From Actinobacteria bacterium 13_1_40CM_66_12 (GTDB lineage: Bacteria; Chloroflexota; Dormibacteria; Dormibacterales; Dormibacteraceae): 16,452 nt of DNA. A program made the translations under genes and the position numbers. Location: assembly GCA_001917895.1 (NCBI GenBank), contig MNEW01000023.1, forward strand, positions 16,731-33,182, read 5' to 3'. Shown here piece after piece: positions 1-7,924 of this stretch; the stretch's first letter is position 1; the number at the start of each line of letters is the position of its first letter. Under the pieces are notes generated by a model. The model searched no databases, was not told the DNA's origin, and saw nothing but the letters and a program-made list of their open reading frames with translations.

Positions 1-1
1 C

Positions 2-445
2 GCTCCCGCGGACATCGTGATCTGCTGCCACGTGCTGTATGGAATCGACGAACCCGTCCCCTTCATCGCCAAGCTCCAGGCGTCCGCGCGCGACCGCGTA
101 TTCATCATGCTGCGGCAGGGACCTGTTCCGCATCCCGCCACTGAATTGCGCCGGCGGTTGCTCGGCACCCCGGACCTCCCCGTGCCGCAGTTCAGCGACC
201 TGTTCATGTTGCTGACGCAGATGGGCATCGCACCCGACGTCACATTCATCCGCTATCCGGTCGTCAACCGTTATGCGGACGTCGACGAGGCCATGACCGA
301 CTGCCGCATGCTCATCGGGGACGGCTGGGACGAGGCGCGGGCTCGTACCTTGCTGGAGGAGATGCTGACAAGAGATGGTGACGACCTGGTGATCGACAGC
401 GGCATGGCCCTGGCGGGGATCGCGCATTGGCAACCCGCGACTTAA
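2..445 (+). CDS. SAM-dependent methyltransferase, C-terminal part (5' truncated)
   Basis: The reading frame is open from the first bases of the window, so the gene begins upstream; a GTG at 17 is internal. The first visible residues read APADIVICCHVLYGIDEPVPF. This fits the strand and helix after the SAM-binding site of class I methyltransferases, where family members typically have a hydrophobic strand followed by an H-V-L-Y motif. Next come a basic strand (RDRVFIMLRQG) and a C-terminal alpha/beta tail. The glycine-rich SAM motif I lies outside the window, so the assignment rests on the C-terminal half alone and no substrate can be named. It ends with TAA at 443-445 and overlaps the next gene by 19 bases, suggesting co-transcription. 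I am fairly sure of the fold and unsure of the function. Confidence 0.6.
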   Translation, partial: APADIVICCHVLYGIDEPVPFIAKLQASARDRVFIMLRQGPVPHPATELRRRLLGTPDLPVPQFSDLFMLLTQMGIAPDVTFIRYPVVNRYADVDEAMTDCRMLIGDGWDEARARTLLEEMLTRDGDDLVIDSGMALAGIAHWQPAT

Positions 446-1275
446 TCATTCGGCCCGTGAGGCCGGGCGATCGCGACCGCGTCATCGAGGTGACCAGGGA
501 CGTATGGGGCGGCCACGACTACCTGCCCGAGGTTTTCGACGACTGGGTCTCTGACGCCGGGTCGGCTTTCGAAGCGGTGGAGGTCGACGGGACTGTGGTC
601 GGCCTGCAGCGGCTGCGGCCTTACGCGCCGGGGCTCGTCTGGTACGAGGGACTGCGCGTGGCGACGAGCCACCGCCGGCAGGGCCTGGCGCGAGCCATGC
701 TGCTCTCGGCGATCGCCGAGGCGCGCGAGCAGGGCCACGGCGAGATGCGCCTCGCAACCGGCAACCCCGATGCCGTTCGCCTCTTCGAATCGGCCGGCTT
801 CAGACGGTTGCTGGACGTCCGCTGGTGGAGAGGACCTCGAATGGAAGGCGGCGAGTCACCACGTATCCCTCCTCCGGCTGAGGCCGAGAAGCTGTGGCCG
901 ATGGTGGCCGCCAGCCCGGGCATCGAGCTGTATGGCGGCGTCATCGCCGACTTCAACGGCGCCCGAGACCTCAGCGCCGCGGAGCTGGCCAGGCTCGCCG
1001 AGACAGGCATGCTGCGGGTCGGTCCTGGAGGCCGCGCCGTGGCCGGCCTGCGGCGGCCGTGGGGAGACAACATCGCCGTCGCTTTCATCGCGGGCACAGG
1101 CGGCGCGCTGCGCGAGCTGCTCGTGGCGCTGCGTTTCGAAGCCGACGCGGACGGGCTCGACGACGTGGTCGTCAGCTTGCCCCGCGACCACCCGGCCGCC
1201 GATGACCTGCAGGCTTCCGGATACGATTTCGCGAATGACGCCGACCACAGCTACATCTACGCCCTCACTCTCTAG
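427..1275 (+). CDS. GNAT family N-acetyltransferase with a second C-terminal domain
   Basis: This 282-residue protein would transfer an acetyl group from acetyl-CoA to an unknown amine. Residues 5-135 form a standard GNAT domain: start strand LIIRPVRPGD, strand WYEGLRVATSHR, and the acetyl-CoA pyrophosphate loop R83-R-Q-G-L-A88 (R/Q-x-x-G-x-A). NPDAVRLFESAGF at 113-125 is the usual final helix and strand. Residues 150-282 are longer than a single GNAT needs and read like a second, degenerate domain without a CoA loop, a two-part layout seen in other GNATs. I chose the TTG start at 427 because the GNAT beta-1 strand begins five codons later; the next in-frame GTG at 457 would cut it. The start overlaps the upstream gene by 19 bases and the stop abuts the next start, so the genes are probably translationally coupled. 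Confidence 0.8.
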   Translation: MATRDLIIRPVRPGDRDRVIEVTRDVWGGHDYLPEVFDDWVSDAGSAFEAVEVDGTVVGLQRLRPYAPGLVWYEGLRVATSHRRQGLARAMLLSAIAEAREQGHGEMRLATGNPDAVRLFESAGFRRLLDVRWWRGPRMEGGESPRIPPPAEAEKLWPMVAASPGIELYGGVIADFNGARDLSAAELARLAETGMLRVGPGGRAVAGLRRPWGDNIAVAFIAGTGGALRELLVALRFEADADGLDDVVVSLPRDHPAADDLQASGYDFANDADHSYIYALTL

Positions 1276-2499
1276 TTGAGTCGTCGTTACGTAATACTCG
1301 GCAACGGGATTGCCGGGCAGACGGCCGCGGAAGAGCTGCGCAAGCTCGATGCCGATGCGTCCATCGTGATGATCGCGGCGGAACGTCACCCTCTCTACAA
1401 CCGCGTGGCGCTGCCGCGATACCTGCGCGGCCAGGTGCGCAGGGAAAAAGTCTTCATGCGCACCGTCGAGGATTATGCAAAGCACAATCTCGAGATCCAC
1501 TTCGAGACCTGGGCCACCGAGGTCGACGTGGTGACCAGGATGGTGCGCACGAACCGAGGCCAGGAGTTTCCCTACGACGCGCTGCTGGTCGCGACCGGCG
1601 GCCGTCCCAAACCACCGCCATGGCCGGGTTGTGACCAGGTCTCGCAAACGCTCGGATTCCAGACCCTGGACGACACGGATGCGATCATCGAAAAGGCGGA
1701 CGCATCCGAGCGCGTGCTCGTGATGGGCGGCAGCTTCATCGGCTACGAGCTCGCAGAAGGAGTCAGCTTTCGCAAGAAGGCGCAGCTGACCTGGATCATG
1801 CGCGGTCCCTGGTTCCTCCGCTACGTCCTGGATGAAGAGGGCGGGCAGCTTTGCCGTCAGCTCGGAGAGGCGCAGGAGGTGGAGTTCATCACCTCAGACG
1901 AGGTGCAGAAGTTCAGCCGCCTCAACGGTCGCTTCCTCGCCGAGACGGTGAATGGAAAGCGAGTGGAGTTCGACCTGCTCACCTACGGCGTTGGGCTCGA
2001 CTACTACACGGAGCCGGTCGGTGGCGGCTCGGTCAAGCTCGACAAAGGCGTCGTCACCGACGCCAAGCTGCGCACTTCGGCCCCCGACGTTTACGCCGCC
2101 GGCGACATCGCGGTCTTCTATGACCTCATGGTCGAGCGCCACAACCAGATGGGGACGTGGGACAACGCCGAGGCGCACGGGAAGGTGGCCGCACGCAACA
2201 TGGCCGGCGCGGACGAGGACTTCTTCGACGTGCCCACCTACACGACCACGATGTTCGGCTCGACGCTTGCCGTCATGGGCGTTACCCCGGACGTACAGCC
2301 AGACCTCGAATCAGTGCGCACGTTCAGCTTCGACGAGAAGTTCTATCGCAAGCTCTTCTTCAAGAACGACCGCCTGGTGGGCGCGATCATGATCGGCCCG
2401 CCGAAGGGCCGCAAGAAGCTGATCGAGATAATGCGGTCTCGCCAGGTCATCGAGCGGCCGAAGCAGGACCTGCTCGACCCCAACAACCTCAAGGACTAG
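1276..2499 (+). CDS. FAD/NAD(P)-dependent oxidoreductase (NirB / rubredoxin-reductase-like)
   Basis: This 407-residue flavoprotein has the two-dinucleotide-fold layout of pyridine nucleotide-disulfide class oxidoreductases. The FAD motif is G9-N-G-I-A-G14 after strand YVIL. LLVATGGRP (104-112) is the conserved ATG motif. A second nucleotide fold starts at RVLVMGGSFIG (146-156), presumably for NAD(P)H. VYAAGDIA (272-279), with D277, contacts FAD. The stretch around W295 and HGKVAARNMAG resembles the N-terminal flavin module of nitrite reductase NirB and rubredoxin or ferredoxin reductases. No iron-sulfur, siroheme or redox-active CxxC motif is visible, so an external electron partner is likely. 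The TTG start follows the upstream stop with no gap. The SRPBCC gene begins three bases after this stop, so the pair probably acts or is expressed together. The substrate is unknown. Confidence 0.82.
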   Translation: MSRRYVILGNGIAGQTAAEELRKLDADASIVMIAAERHPLYNRVALPRYLRGQVRREKVFMRTVEDYAKHNLEIHFETWATEVDVVTRMVRTNRGQEFPYDALLVATGGRPKPPPWPGCDQVSQTLGFQTLDDTDAIIEKADASERVLVMGGSFIGYELAEGVSFRKKAQLTWIMRGPWFLRYVLDEEGGQLCRQLGEAQEVEFITSDEVQKFSRLNGRFLAETVNGKRVEFDLLTYGVGLDYYTEPVGGGSVKLDKGVVTDAKLRTSAPDVYAAGDIAVFYDLMVERHNQMGTWDNAEAHGKVAARNMAGADEDFFDVPTYTTTMFGSTLAVMGVTPDVQPDLESVRTFSFDEKFYRKLFFKNDRLVGAIMIGPPKGRKKLIEIMRSRQVIERPKQDLLDPNNLKD

Positions 2500-2502
2500 A
2501 AA

Positions 2503-3030
2503 GTGGCCGCTGAGTACCACTTCATCACCCACTGGAAGATCAAGGGCACGGCCCGCGAGGTGGCTGACGTCCTGGGCGATCCGCTGGGTCTCGAGCGCTG
2601 GTGGCCTTCCGTCTACCTGGACGTGCGCGAGCTCTTCCCGGGCGACCCGGTCACGCACGTCGGTCGCGTCATCGACCTCTACACGAAGGGCTGGCTTCCT
2701 TACACCCTTCGGTGGCGGTTCAAGGTCACGGAGTCGCGTGGCGTCGATGGCTTCACGCTCGTCGCCGAGGGCGACTTCGTCGGCACCGGCGTGTGGACCT
2801 TTGAGCCCAAGGGAGAGTTCGTCGACGTGATGTACGACTGGCGTATCCGGGCCGACAAGCCCCTGCTCCGGTACGGGTCGTTCATCTTCAGGCCGATCTT
2901 CGGCGCCAACCATCGCTGGGCGATGGCTCGCGGCGAGGAGAGCCTCAACCTCGAGCTCCGCCGACGGCGCGCCCAGACCGAGGAGGAACGCGCGGCTATA
3001 CCCGCGGCGCCCCGCCCAACCTTCCGGTAG
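2503..3030 (+). CDS. SRPBCC / START-like ligand-binding protein
   Basis: This 175-residue protein has the polyketide cyclase / SRPBCC pattern: an opening strand HFITHWKIKG, a helix with VADVLGDPLGLERWW, and alternating beta strands around WLPYTLRWRFKV, DGFTLVAEGDF and VDVMYDWRIR. A long C-terminal helix follows (residues about 140-168), rich in Glu and Arg. The family forms a cavity for hydrophobic ligands; some members are hydrolases or cyclases, many only bind or carry lipids. No signal peptide or membrane segment is seen, so it should be cytosolic. The GTG start at 2503 lies three bases after the oxidoreductase stop. The partnership with the flavoprotein is inferred from position only. Confidence 0.75.
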   Translation: MAAEYHFITHWKIKGTAREVADVLGDPLGLERWWPSVYLDVRELFPGDPVTHVGRVIDLYTKGWLPYTLRWRFKVTESRGVDGFTLVAEGDFVGTGVWTFEPKGEFVDVMYDWRIRADKPLLRYGSFIFRPIFGANHRWAMARGEESLNLELRRRRAQTEEERAAIPAAPRPTFR

Positions 3031-3033
3031 ACT
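3028..3033 (+). promoter_or_regulatory. Possible -10 box (TAGACT) before the ClgR-like gene
   Basis: TAGACT fits the TANNNT pattern and lies 13 bases before the ATG at 3047, overlapping the stop codon of the SRPBCC gene. It would start a transcript near 3040 with a very short leader containing AGAAG. No convincing -35 was found, so this is a weak call; the regulator may instead be read from the upstream operon. Confidence 0.25.
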
Positions 3034-3046
3034 TCGCCACAGAAGA

Positions 3047-3469
3047 ATGCCATTCGCCTACAGCGAATCTGCGCAACTGGTTCGCGAAGCCCTCGGCTCG
3101 GTGCTCAGACGCCGCCGGGAGGCTGTCCACCGGACCCTGACCGAGGTGGCAGGCGAAGCCGGCCTGTCGCCGGCGCACCTTTCGGAGGTCGAGCGCGGCC
3201 GCAAAGAGGTCTCCACGGAAAGGCTGCTGGCAGTCGCGCACGCCCTCGGTGTGAGGCCGGCGGATCTCTACGGCGAGCTGGCTCGCCTTCTGGGCGCCGA
3301 CTCCGAGCGGCCGGCATGGCCTGAGGACCCGCCCGCGAAGCTCCGCCTCGCGACCGCGGGTCTGCCCCTGGAGGCGCTGCGGAGCGTCGCCGATTTCAGC
3401 GCCTATCTCGCGATGGCCAACCCGCCACCGAAAACACGACCACGCATCGGTTTTGAACCGAGGAGGTAA
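3047..3469 (+). CDS. clgR-like: ClgR-like XRE-family transcriptional regulator
   Basis: This 140-residue protein carries one Cro/C1-type helix-turn-helix at about residues 12-75: LVREALGSVLRRRRE, LTEVAGEAGLSPAHLSEVE and RGRKEVSTERLLAVAHALG. The segment LSEVERGRKEVSTERLLA closely resembles ClgR of actinobacteria (LSEVERG-x-KE-x-S-x-E), which controls clp and lon protease genes. The position directly upstream of clpP fits that role. The C-terminal 60 residues are Pro-rich and unassigned; ClgR is itself turned over by ClpP in Streptomyces, but no clear C-terminal degron was recognised here. ATG 3047 is the only canonical in-frame start before the HTH. The gene ends inside the ribosome-binding site of clpP, whose AGGAGG is formed by its last two Arg codons. 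An inverted repeat of the ClgR-operator type lies in codons 2-8. Confidence 0.8.
   Translation: MPFAYSESAQLVREALGSVLRRRREAVHRTLTEVAGEAGLSPAHLSEVERGRKEVSTERLLAVAHALGVRPADLYGELARLLGADSERPAWPEDPPAKLRLATAGLPLEALRSVADFSAYLAMANPPPKTRPRIGFEPRR
3052..3068. promoter_or_regulatory. Perfect inverted repeat ATTCGC-N5-GCGAAT, probable ClgR-type operator
   Basis: The half-sites ATTCGC (3052-3057) and GCGAAT (3063-3068) are exact reverse complements separated by CTACA. From memory, the operator reported for Streptomyces ClgR is GTTCGC-N5-GCG, which this matches in spacing and in the TTCGC/GCG core. It lies 5 bases after the A of the start codon of the ClgR-like gene, so autoregulation is the natural reading. 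From a promoter near 3028 it would be a downstream operator, which favours repression or a roadblock over activation. Confidence 0.6.
3461..3466 (+). promoter_or_regulatory. Strong ribosome binding site of clpP
   Basis: AGGAGG lies 9 bases before the clpP ATG at 3476. It doubles as the last two codons (Arg-Arg) of the regulator gene, whose stop codon begins in the next base. Ribosomes ending the regulator therefore stand on the clpP start region, which suggests translational coupling. Confidence 0.8.
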
Positions 3470-3475
3470 CCAGCG

Positions 3476-4084
3476 ATGCATCTCATCCCGACCGTGATCA
3501 CCAACGACGGGCGCGGCGAGCGTGCCTACGACATCTACTCGCGGCTGCTCAAAGACGGCGTCGTCTTCGTGCGCGGCGTCATCGACGACGAGCTTGCGAG
3601 CAACGTCACGGCGCAGCTGCTCTTCCTCGAGAACGAGGCGCCCGACCGCGACATCCAGCTCTACATCAACAGCCCTGGCGGATCGCTCACCGCGGCGCTG
3701 TCGATCTACGACGCCATGCAGTACGTCGGCCCGAAGGTGGGCACGTTGTGCACGGGGCTCGCCGCGAGCGGCGCGTCGATCCTGCTGGCCGGCGGGGACA
3801 AGGGGATGCGGATGTCACTTCCCCACGCGCAGATCCTCATCCACCAGCCTTTCACGCAGGGCATCCAGGGTCAGGCCACAGACATCCAGCTGCACGCGCA
3901 GGAGATCCTCCGGCAGCGCGAGTCGATGGCGCGCATCTACGCAAAGCACACGGGCCGGCCGCTGGAAGACGTCGAGCGCGCGATGGAGCGCGACTTCTTC
4001 ATGAACCCGGAAGAGGCGAAGGATTGGGGCCTAATCGACCTCATCGTGGAGCGCAACCCGGCGGTACCCAAGCCAGTCGCGTGA
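3476..4084 (+). CDS. clpP: ATP-dependent Clp protease proteolytic subunit
   Basis: ClpP forms the tetradecameric serine protease chamber that degrades proteins unfolded by ClpX or ClpC in the cytoplasm. The 202-residue length is normal. The axial N-terminus starts LIPTVI and is followed by [15 protein letters not shown]. The catalytic triad is complete: Ser98 in [14 protein letters not shown], His123 in ILIHQP and Asp173 in MERDFF, with one extra residue between His and Asp compared with E. coli. NSPGGS (65-70) is the conserved oxyanion and substrate loop. Residues after the active Ser read G-A-S rather than M-G-A, a variant I associate with deep-branching Gram-positive-type ClpPs. The gene directly follows the ClgR-like regulator and overlaps the epimerase start by four bases (GTGA). 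No clpX lies in the window. Confidence 0.97.
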   Translation: MHLIPTVITNDGRGERAYDIYSRLLKDGVVFVRGVIDDELASNVTAQLLFLENEAPDRDIQLYINSPGGSLTAALSIYDAMQYVGPKVGTLCTGLAASGASILLAGGDKGMRMSLPHAQILIHQPFTQGIQGQATDIQLHAQEILRQRESMARIYAKHTGRPLEDVERAMERDFFMNPEEAKDWGLIDLIVERNPAVPKPVA

Positions 4085-5049
4085 GGATCATCGTCCTCGG
4101 CGGCACCCGATTCATCGGGCGCGCGATCGTCGAGGAGCTGACCTCCACGGGCCACGACCTGCTGATCGTTCATCGTGGGGTGCTGGAGCCGGTAGACATG
4201 CCGGCTGTGCGGCACCTTCATGCCGAACGCGTCGAGCTGCCCGCTCATCGCTCCGAGCTCGCTGCGTTTGATCCGGATGCGGCGATCGACTGCCGGGCGC
4301 TCACCCGAATCGACGCACAGACGGCGATCGACACGCTTCCCGATGGCATCAGGCTGCTGGTGGTATCGAGCATCGACGTCTACCGCGCGTTCGCCGCCCT
4401 CAACGACGGACGCGAGACCGATCCCGTCCCGATCGACGAGGACTCGCCCGTCCGCAGCGAGCGCTATCCGTATCGCGGTAAGACGCCAGGCATGGACGAC
4501 TACGACAAGCTCGACGTCGAGGACGTATATCTGCCGCGAGGCGCGACGTCGCTGCGGCTCCCGATGGTCTATGGACCGCACGACTACCAGCTGCGCGAGG
4601 AGTTCATTCTTCGCCGGGTTCGGGCAGGGCGCACGCGCATCCCGTTCGGCACCGGCATGTGGCTTGCCTGCCGCGCCTACGTCAGGGATGTCGCGCGCGG
4701 CGCTCGGCTGGCGCTTGAGTCACCAGCGGCGGCGGGTCTCGCGCTCAACCTCTGCGAGGACCGGACCTTCTCGATGAGGATGTGGTCGCGGATGATCCTC
4801 GACGCGGCCGGATCGAACGCGGAGCTGGTGAGGGTATCGGACGATGCACTGCCTGAGGACCTCAAGCCGACTGGGACCATGACCCAGCACATCGCCGCGA
4901 GCGCCACGCGGGCCCGAACGTTGCTCGGCTGGACGACGTCGGATCCCGCCGAGACGCTGCGCATGACGGTGCGCTGGCATCTTGACAATCCACCGCCCGC
5001 CGGCGAGACCGATTTCACCGCCGACGATCGCGCTCTGGAGACGGTCTAA
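4081..5049 (+). CDS. NAD-dependent epimerase/dehydratase (atypical extended SDR)
   Basis: This 322-residue protein has a Rossmann fold starting at once with [26 protein letters not shown] (7-13) is the extended-SDR NAD(P) motif. [12 protein letters not shown] (92-103) is the strand carrying the usual catalytic Ser or Thr, and [10 protein letters not shown] (161-170) is the conserved post-catalytic loop. The standard YxxxK dyad is absent: the expected place reads [10 protein letters not shown], with Tyr141 and Lys143 two apart. Atypical SDR relatives lack the dyad too, so the enzyme may act differently or only bind a nucleotide. The frame is open far upstream inside clpP, but the GTG at 4081 overlaps the clpP stop and begins exactly at the Rossmann strand, so I chose it. 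The substrate, perhaps a nucleotide sugar, is unknown. Confidence 0.85.
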   Translation: MRIIVLGGTRFIGRAIVEELTSTGHDLLIVHRGVLEPVDMPAVRHLHAERVELPAHRSELAAFDPDAAIDCRALTRIDAQTAIDTLPDGIRLLVVSSIDVYRAFAALNDGRETDPVPIDEDSPVRSERYPYRGKTPGMDDYDKLDVEDVYLPRGATSLRLPMVYGPHDYQLREEFILRRVRAGRTRIPFGTGMWLACRAYVRDVARGARLALESPAAAGLALNLCEDRTFSMRMWSRMILDAAGSNAELVRVSDDALPEDLKPTGTMTQHIAASATRARTLLGWTTSDPAETLRMTVRWHLDNPPPAGETDFTADDRALETV

Positions 5050-5062
5050 GCTTCGGAGGCAG

Positions 5063-7924
5063 ATGACCCGCCGGTATCGGCCGTTTGATCCGTTCGAGCG
5101 CGGCGGACCGTTAGAAGGTCGCGAGCTGCGCATCCCTCGCCCACCCCGCCGCTTCTGGATCGGCGCTGGCCTGTTCGGCCTCGCCATCCTGATCTTCTTT
5201 TTCGCGAGCCCGATCGTCTGGTTGCTCACGGAGATGCAGTGGTACGACTCGCTCGGGTTCAAGGATGTCTTCACGACGCGCCTGTCGCTGCAGGTTGCGC
5301 TGTTCATAGGCAGCTTCGCGCTGGCGTTCATCTACCTCGTCGCCAACGTCGTCATCGCGCTCCGCCTGCGCGCGGGACCAAGCCTGCGCGCCGTCGGGAT
5401 CAGGCGCTCGAGCATTCGCAGCGCCACCGGTGGCGCGGCCCTCGGCGCGGCCGCGCTGGTGGCACTCGTGCTTTCTGGCGGGGCCGGCACCCAGTGGCAG
5501 AACCTGGCTCTATTCCAGCACGCCCGACCGACGGGCATCACCGACCCCGTCCTCGGCCAGGACATCTCCTTTTATCTGCTGACGCTGCCGCTCCTGCACT
5601 CGATCGTGAACTGGGCGCTCGGCCTCGGGTTCCTGACGCCGCTCTTGATCGGTGTCATCTACGCGTGGCGCGGCGACACGTTCGACTTCAACTTCAGCCC
5701 GCCGGCGATCGCGCACATCTCAGCGCTGCTGGCGGTGTTCGCCCTCGTGCTGGCGGCGTGGATGTGGATCGGCCGCTACGACCTCCTCTACGCCCACAAC
5801 AGCAGCATCGTCTGGGGCGCGGCCTACACGGACGTCAACGCGCGCCTGCCCATCATCACGTTCCAGTCCGGCGCCGCCGTCGTCCTGGGTGGCGCCCTGC
5901 TGGTCAACGTCTGGCTGCACCGGCTCTGGCTTCCTGTGACGGCCGCGGGTGTATGGGTGGCGCTCCTCCTGATCGGACAGGTGTATCCGGCCGTCGTCCA
6001 GTCGTTCCTCGTCACTCCGAACGCGCAGACCTACGAGCTCCCATACATCGAGCGCGAGATCGCCGGCACGCGAGCCGCTTACGGACTCTCGAATGTGGCC
6101 GTCAGCAATTTCAGCGGCGACCAGCCCTTGACGCTGAAGGACGTCCAGAACGACCAGGTCACCGTCAACAACCTGCGGCTCTGGGACTACGCGCCCCTCA
6201 AGCAGACGTACGACCAGCAGCAGACGATCCGCACCTACTACACGTTCAACGACATCGACCTCGACCGCTACACCATCAACAACCAGTACCAGCAGCTCGA
6301 GATCAGCGCACGCGAGTTCGACTTTACGCGGCTGCCGGCGTCGGCCCAAAACTGGGTCAACCAGCATCTCGGTTACACGCACGGCTACGGCGTGGCGGCC
6401 AGTCCCGTGAATGCCGTGATCGGCGAAGGCCTGCCCGACTACGTCGTGGGCAACCTGCCGCCGAGCGGACCGCTCGCGGTCACTCAGCCCGCGATTTATT
6501 TCGGCGAGCTCAAGCCTGCTAGCGGCGCCGACTACGTGCTCGCGCCCTCCAACACTCGGGAGTTCGACTATCCGCAGGGCAGCCAGGACGTGTTCACGAA
6601 CTACACCGGAACCCACGGCGTGCCGATGACCAGCCTCAATCGCGCGCTCTGGTCGCTGAAGCTGGGCGATTTCAACTTGCTGGTTTCGGGCCAGATCACC
6701 GACAAGACACTCATGCTCTTCCGGCGCAACATCACCGATCGCGTGTCCGAGCTTGCGCCCTTCTTGAGCTTCGACGGCGACCCATACATCGTTGTCGTCG
6801 ACGGGCGCCTCTACTGGATCGTCGACGCGTACACGACCGGCTCGACCTACCCGTACTCGCAGACCCAGACCTTCCAGAACAGCGACATCAACTACATCCG
6901 GAACTCGGTGAAGATCGTCGTCGACACCTACGAAGGGACGCCCACGTTCTACATCGTCGACCCGAAGGACCCGCTGATCAACGCGTACGCGGCGACGTTC
7001 CCGTCGCTGTTCAAGCCGATGGACTCGATGCCCGCCGGCATTCGCGCCCATCTGCGAGTACCGGTCGACCTGTTCAACATCCAGGTCAACACCTACGCCA
7101 CCTACCACGTGACCGCGGACGCGGCCGGCGCCAAGGTCTTCTTCGCGAGAGAGGATGTCTGGGACATCCCGACCGCGCAGACGTCACCCGGCAGCGCACC
7201 GACACCGGTCCAGCCTTACTACGTCTTGTTCAGGCTGCCCGGCGAGCAGAACGCCGAGTTCCTGCTCATCATGCCGTTCACGCCTCGCGGCAAGAACAAC
7301 ATGGTCTCTTGGATGGCGGCGCGCAACGACGGCGCGCACTACGGCGAGTACGTCTCCTACGTGCTGCCCAAGGACAAAGCCATCTTCGGGCCTCAGCAGG
7401 TCGCCAACAGGATCAACCAGGATCCAGTCATCTCGCAGGACTTCACCCTCTTCCACAGCACGGGATCGCAGGTGGTGCAGGGCAACCTGCTGGTGGTGCC
7501 AATCGGCAACTCGTTCCTCTACTTCGAGCCCATCTATCTGAGCGCGACGACGTCGTCCAGCCTGCCCGAGCTCAAGAAGGTGATCCTTGTGGACCAGGAC
7601 CAGGTCGTCTACACGGACACGCTGCAGCACGCGATCGACCAGCTCGTTGGAAAGGCGACCGCGCCGACCAGCCAGCCCCCCGTGACCATCACGCCCGCTG
7701 TGATCGTGCAGATCACGGACCTCGTGACGCAGGCCAACGTCCACTACCGGGCGGCATACCAGGCGCTCGCCGCGGGCGACTTCACGACCTTCGGGAGCGA
7801 GATGAAGACTGTGGGTCAGCTGCTCCAGCAGCTGCAGGCCCTCACCGGTACGTCGCCCGCGACCGGCTCGGGGGCATCGCCCACGCCAAGCCGCCCGTCG
7901 CCGACGCCGTCGCACTCACCGTAA
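5063..7924 (+). CDS. UPF0182 family large membrane protein
   Basis: This 953-residue protein matches the UPF0182 layout: seven N-terminal membrane segments (roughly residues 32-55, 75-101, 124-141, 168-202, 214-236, 265-287 and 290-313) and a very large soluble domain, probably outside the membrane. The motif EMQWYDSLGFKDVF (57-70) after the first segment is a family hallmark. The soluble part is rich in Tyr, Asn and Asp and ends in a Ser/Thr/Pro tail of about 25 residues (SPTPSRPSPTPSHSP), like a wall-spanning or disordered linker. The family's function is not established. I chose ATG 5063, preceded by GGAGG at 5055-5059, over upstream starts inside the epimerase gene. Its last 9 bases overlap the convergent pcm gene, so no terminator fits between them. 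Confidence 0.93.
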   Translation: MTRRYRPFDPFERGGPLEGRELRIPRPPRRFWIGAGLFGLAILIFFFASPIVWLLTEMQWYDSLGFKDVFTTRLSLQVALFIGSFALAFIYLVANVVIALRLRAGPSLRAVGIRRSSIRSATGGAALGAAALVALVLSGGAGTQWQNLALFQHARPTGITDPVLGQDISFYLLTLPLLHSIVNWALGLGFLTPLLIGVIYAWRGDTFDFNFSPPAIAHISALLAVFALVLAAWMWIGRYDLLYAHNSSIVWGAAYTDVNARLPIITFQSGAAVVLGGALLVNVWLHRLWLPVTAAGVWVALLLIGQVYPAVVQSFLVTPNAQTYELPYIEREIAGTRAAYGLSNVAVSNFSGDQPLTLKDVQNDQVTVNNLRLWDYAPLKQTYDQQQTIRTYYTFNDIDLDRYTINNQYQQLEISAREFDFTRLPASAQNWVNQHLGYTHGYGVAASPVNAVIGEGLPDYVVGNLPPSGPLAVTQPAIYFGELKPASGADYVLAPSNTREFDYPQGSQDVFTNYTGTHGVPMTSLNRALWSLKLGDFNLLVSGQITDKTLMLFRRNITDRVSELAPFLSFDGDPYIVVVDGRLYWIVDAYTTGSTYPYSQTQTFQNSDINYIRNSVKIVVDTYEGTPTFYIVDPKDPLINAYAATFPSLFKPMDSMPAGIRAHLRVPVDLFNIQVNTYATYHVTADAAGAKVFFAREDVWDIPTAQTSPGSAPTPVQPYYVLFRLPGEQNAEFLLIMPFTPRGKNNMVSWMAARNDGAHYGEYVSYVLPKDKAIFGPQQVANRINQDPVISQDFTLFHSTGSQVVQGNLLVVPIGNSFLYFEPIYLSATTSSSLPELKKVILVDQDQVVYTDTLQHAIDQLVGKATAPTSQPPVTITPAVIVQITDLVTQANVHYRAAYQALAAGDFTTFGSEMKTVGQLLQQLQALTGTSPATGSGASPTPSRPSPTPSHSP

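Noticed and set aside
856..1647. 263-codon minus-strand frame across the GNAT and oxidoreductase genes
   Set aside because: It crosses two convincing genes in antisense and has no family features.
3748..4080. Upstream extension of the epimerase frame into clpP
   Set aside because: The extension is Arg/Pro/Ala/His-rich shadow sequence; the Rossmann strand begins at the GTG at 4081.
5720..7108. 462-codon open frame on the minus strand opposite the UPF0182 gene
   Set aside because: Composition is Val/Asp/Arg-rich without domain signals; it is a codon-bias shadow of a clearly real gene.
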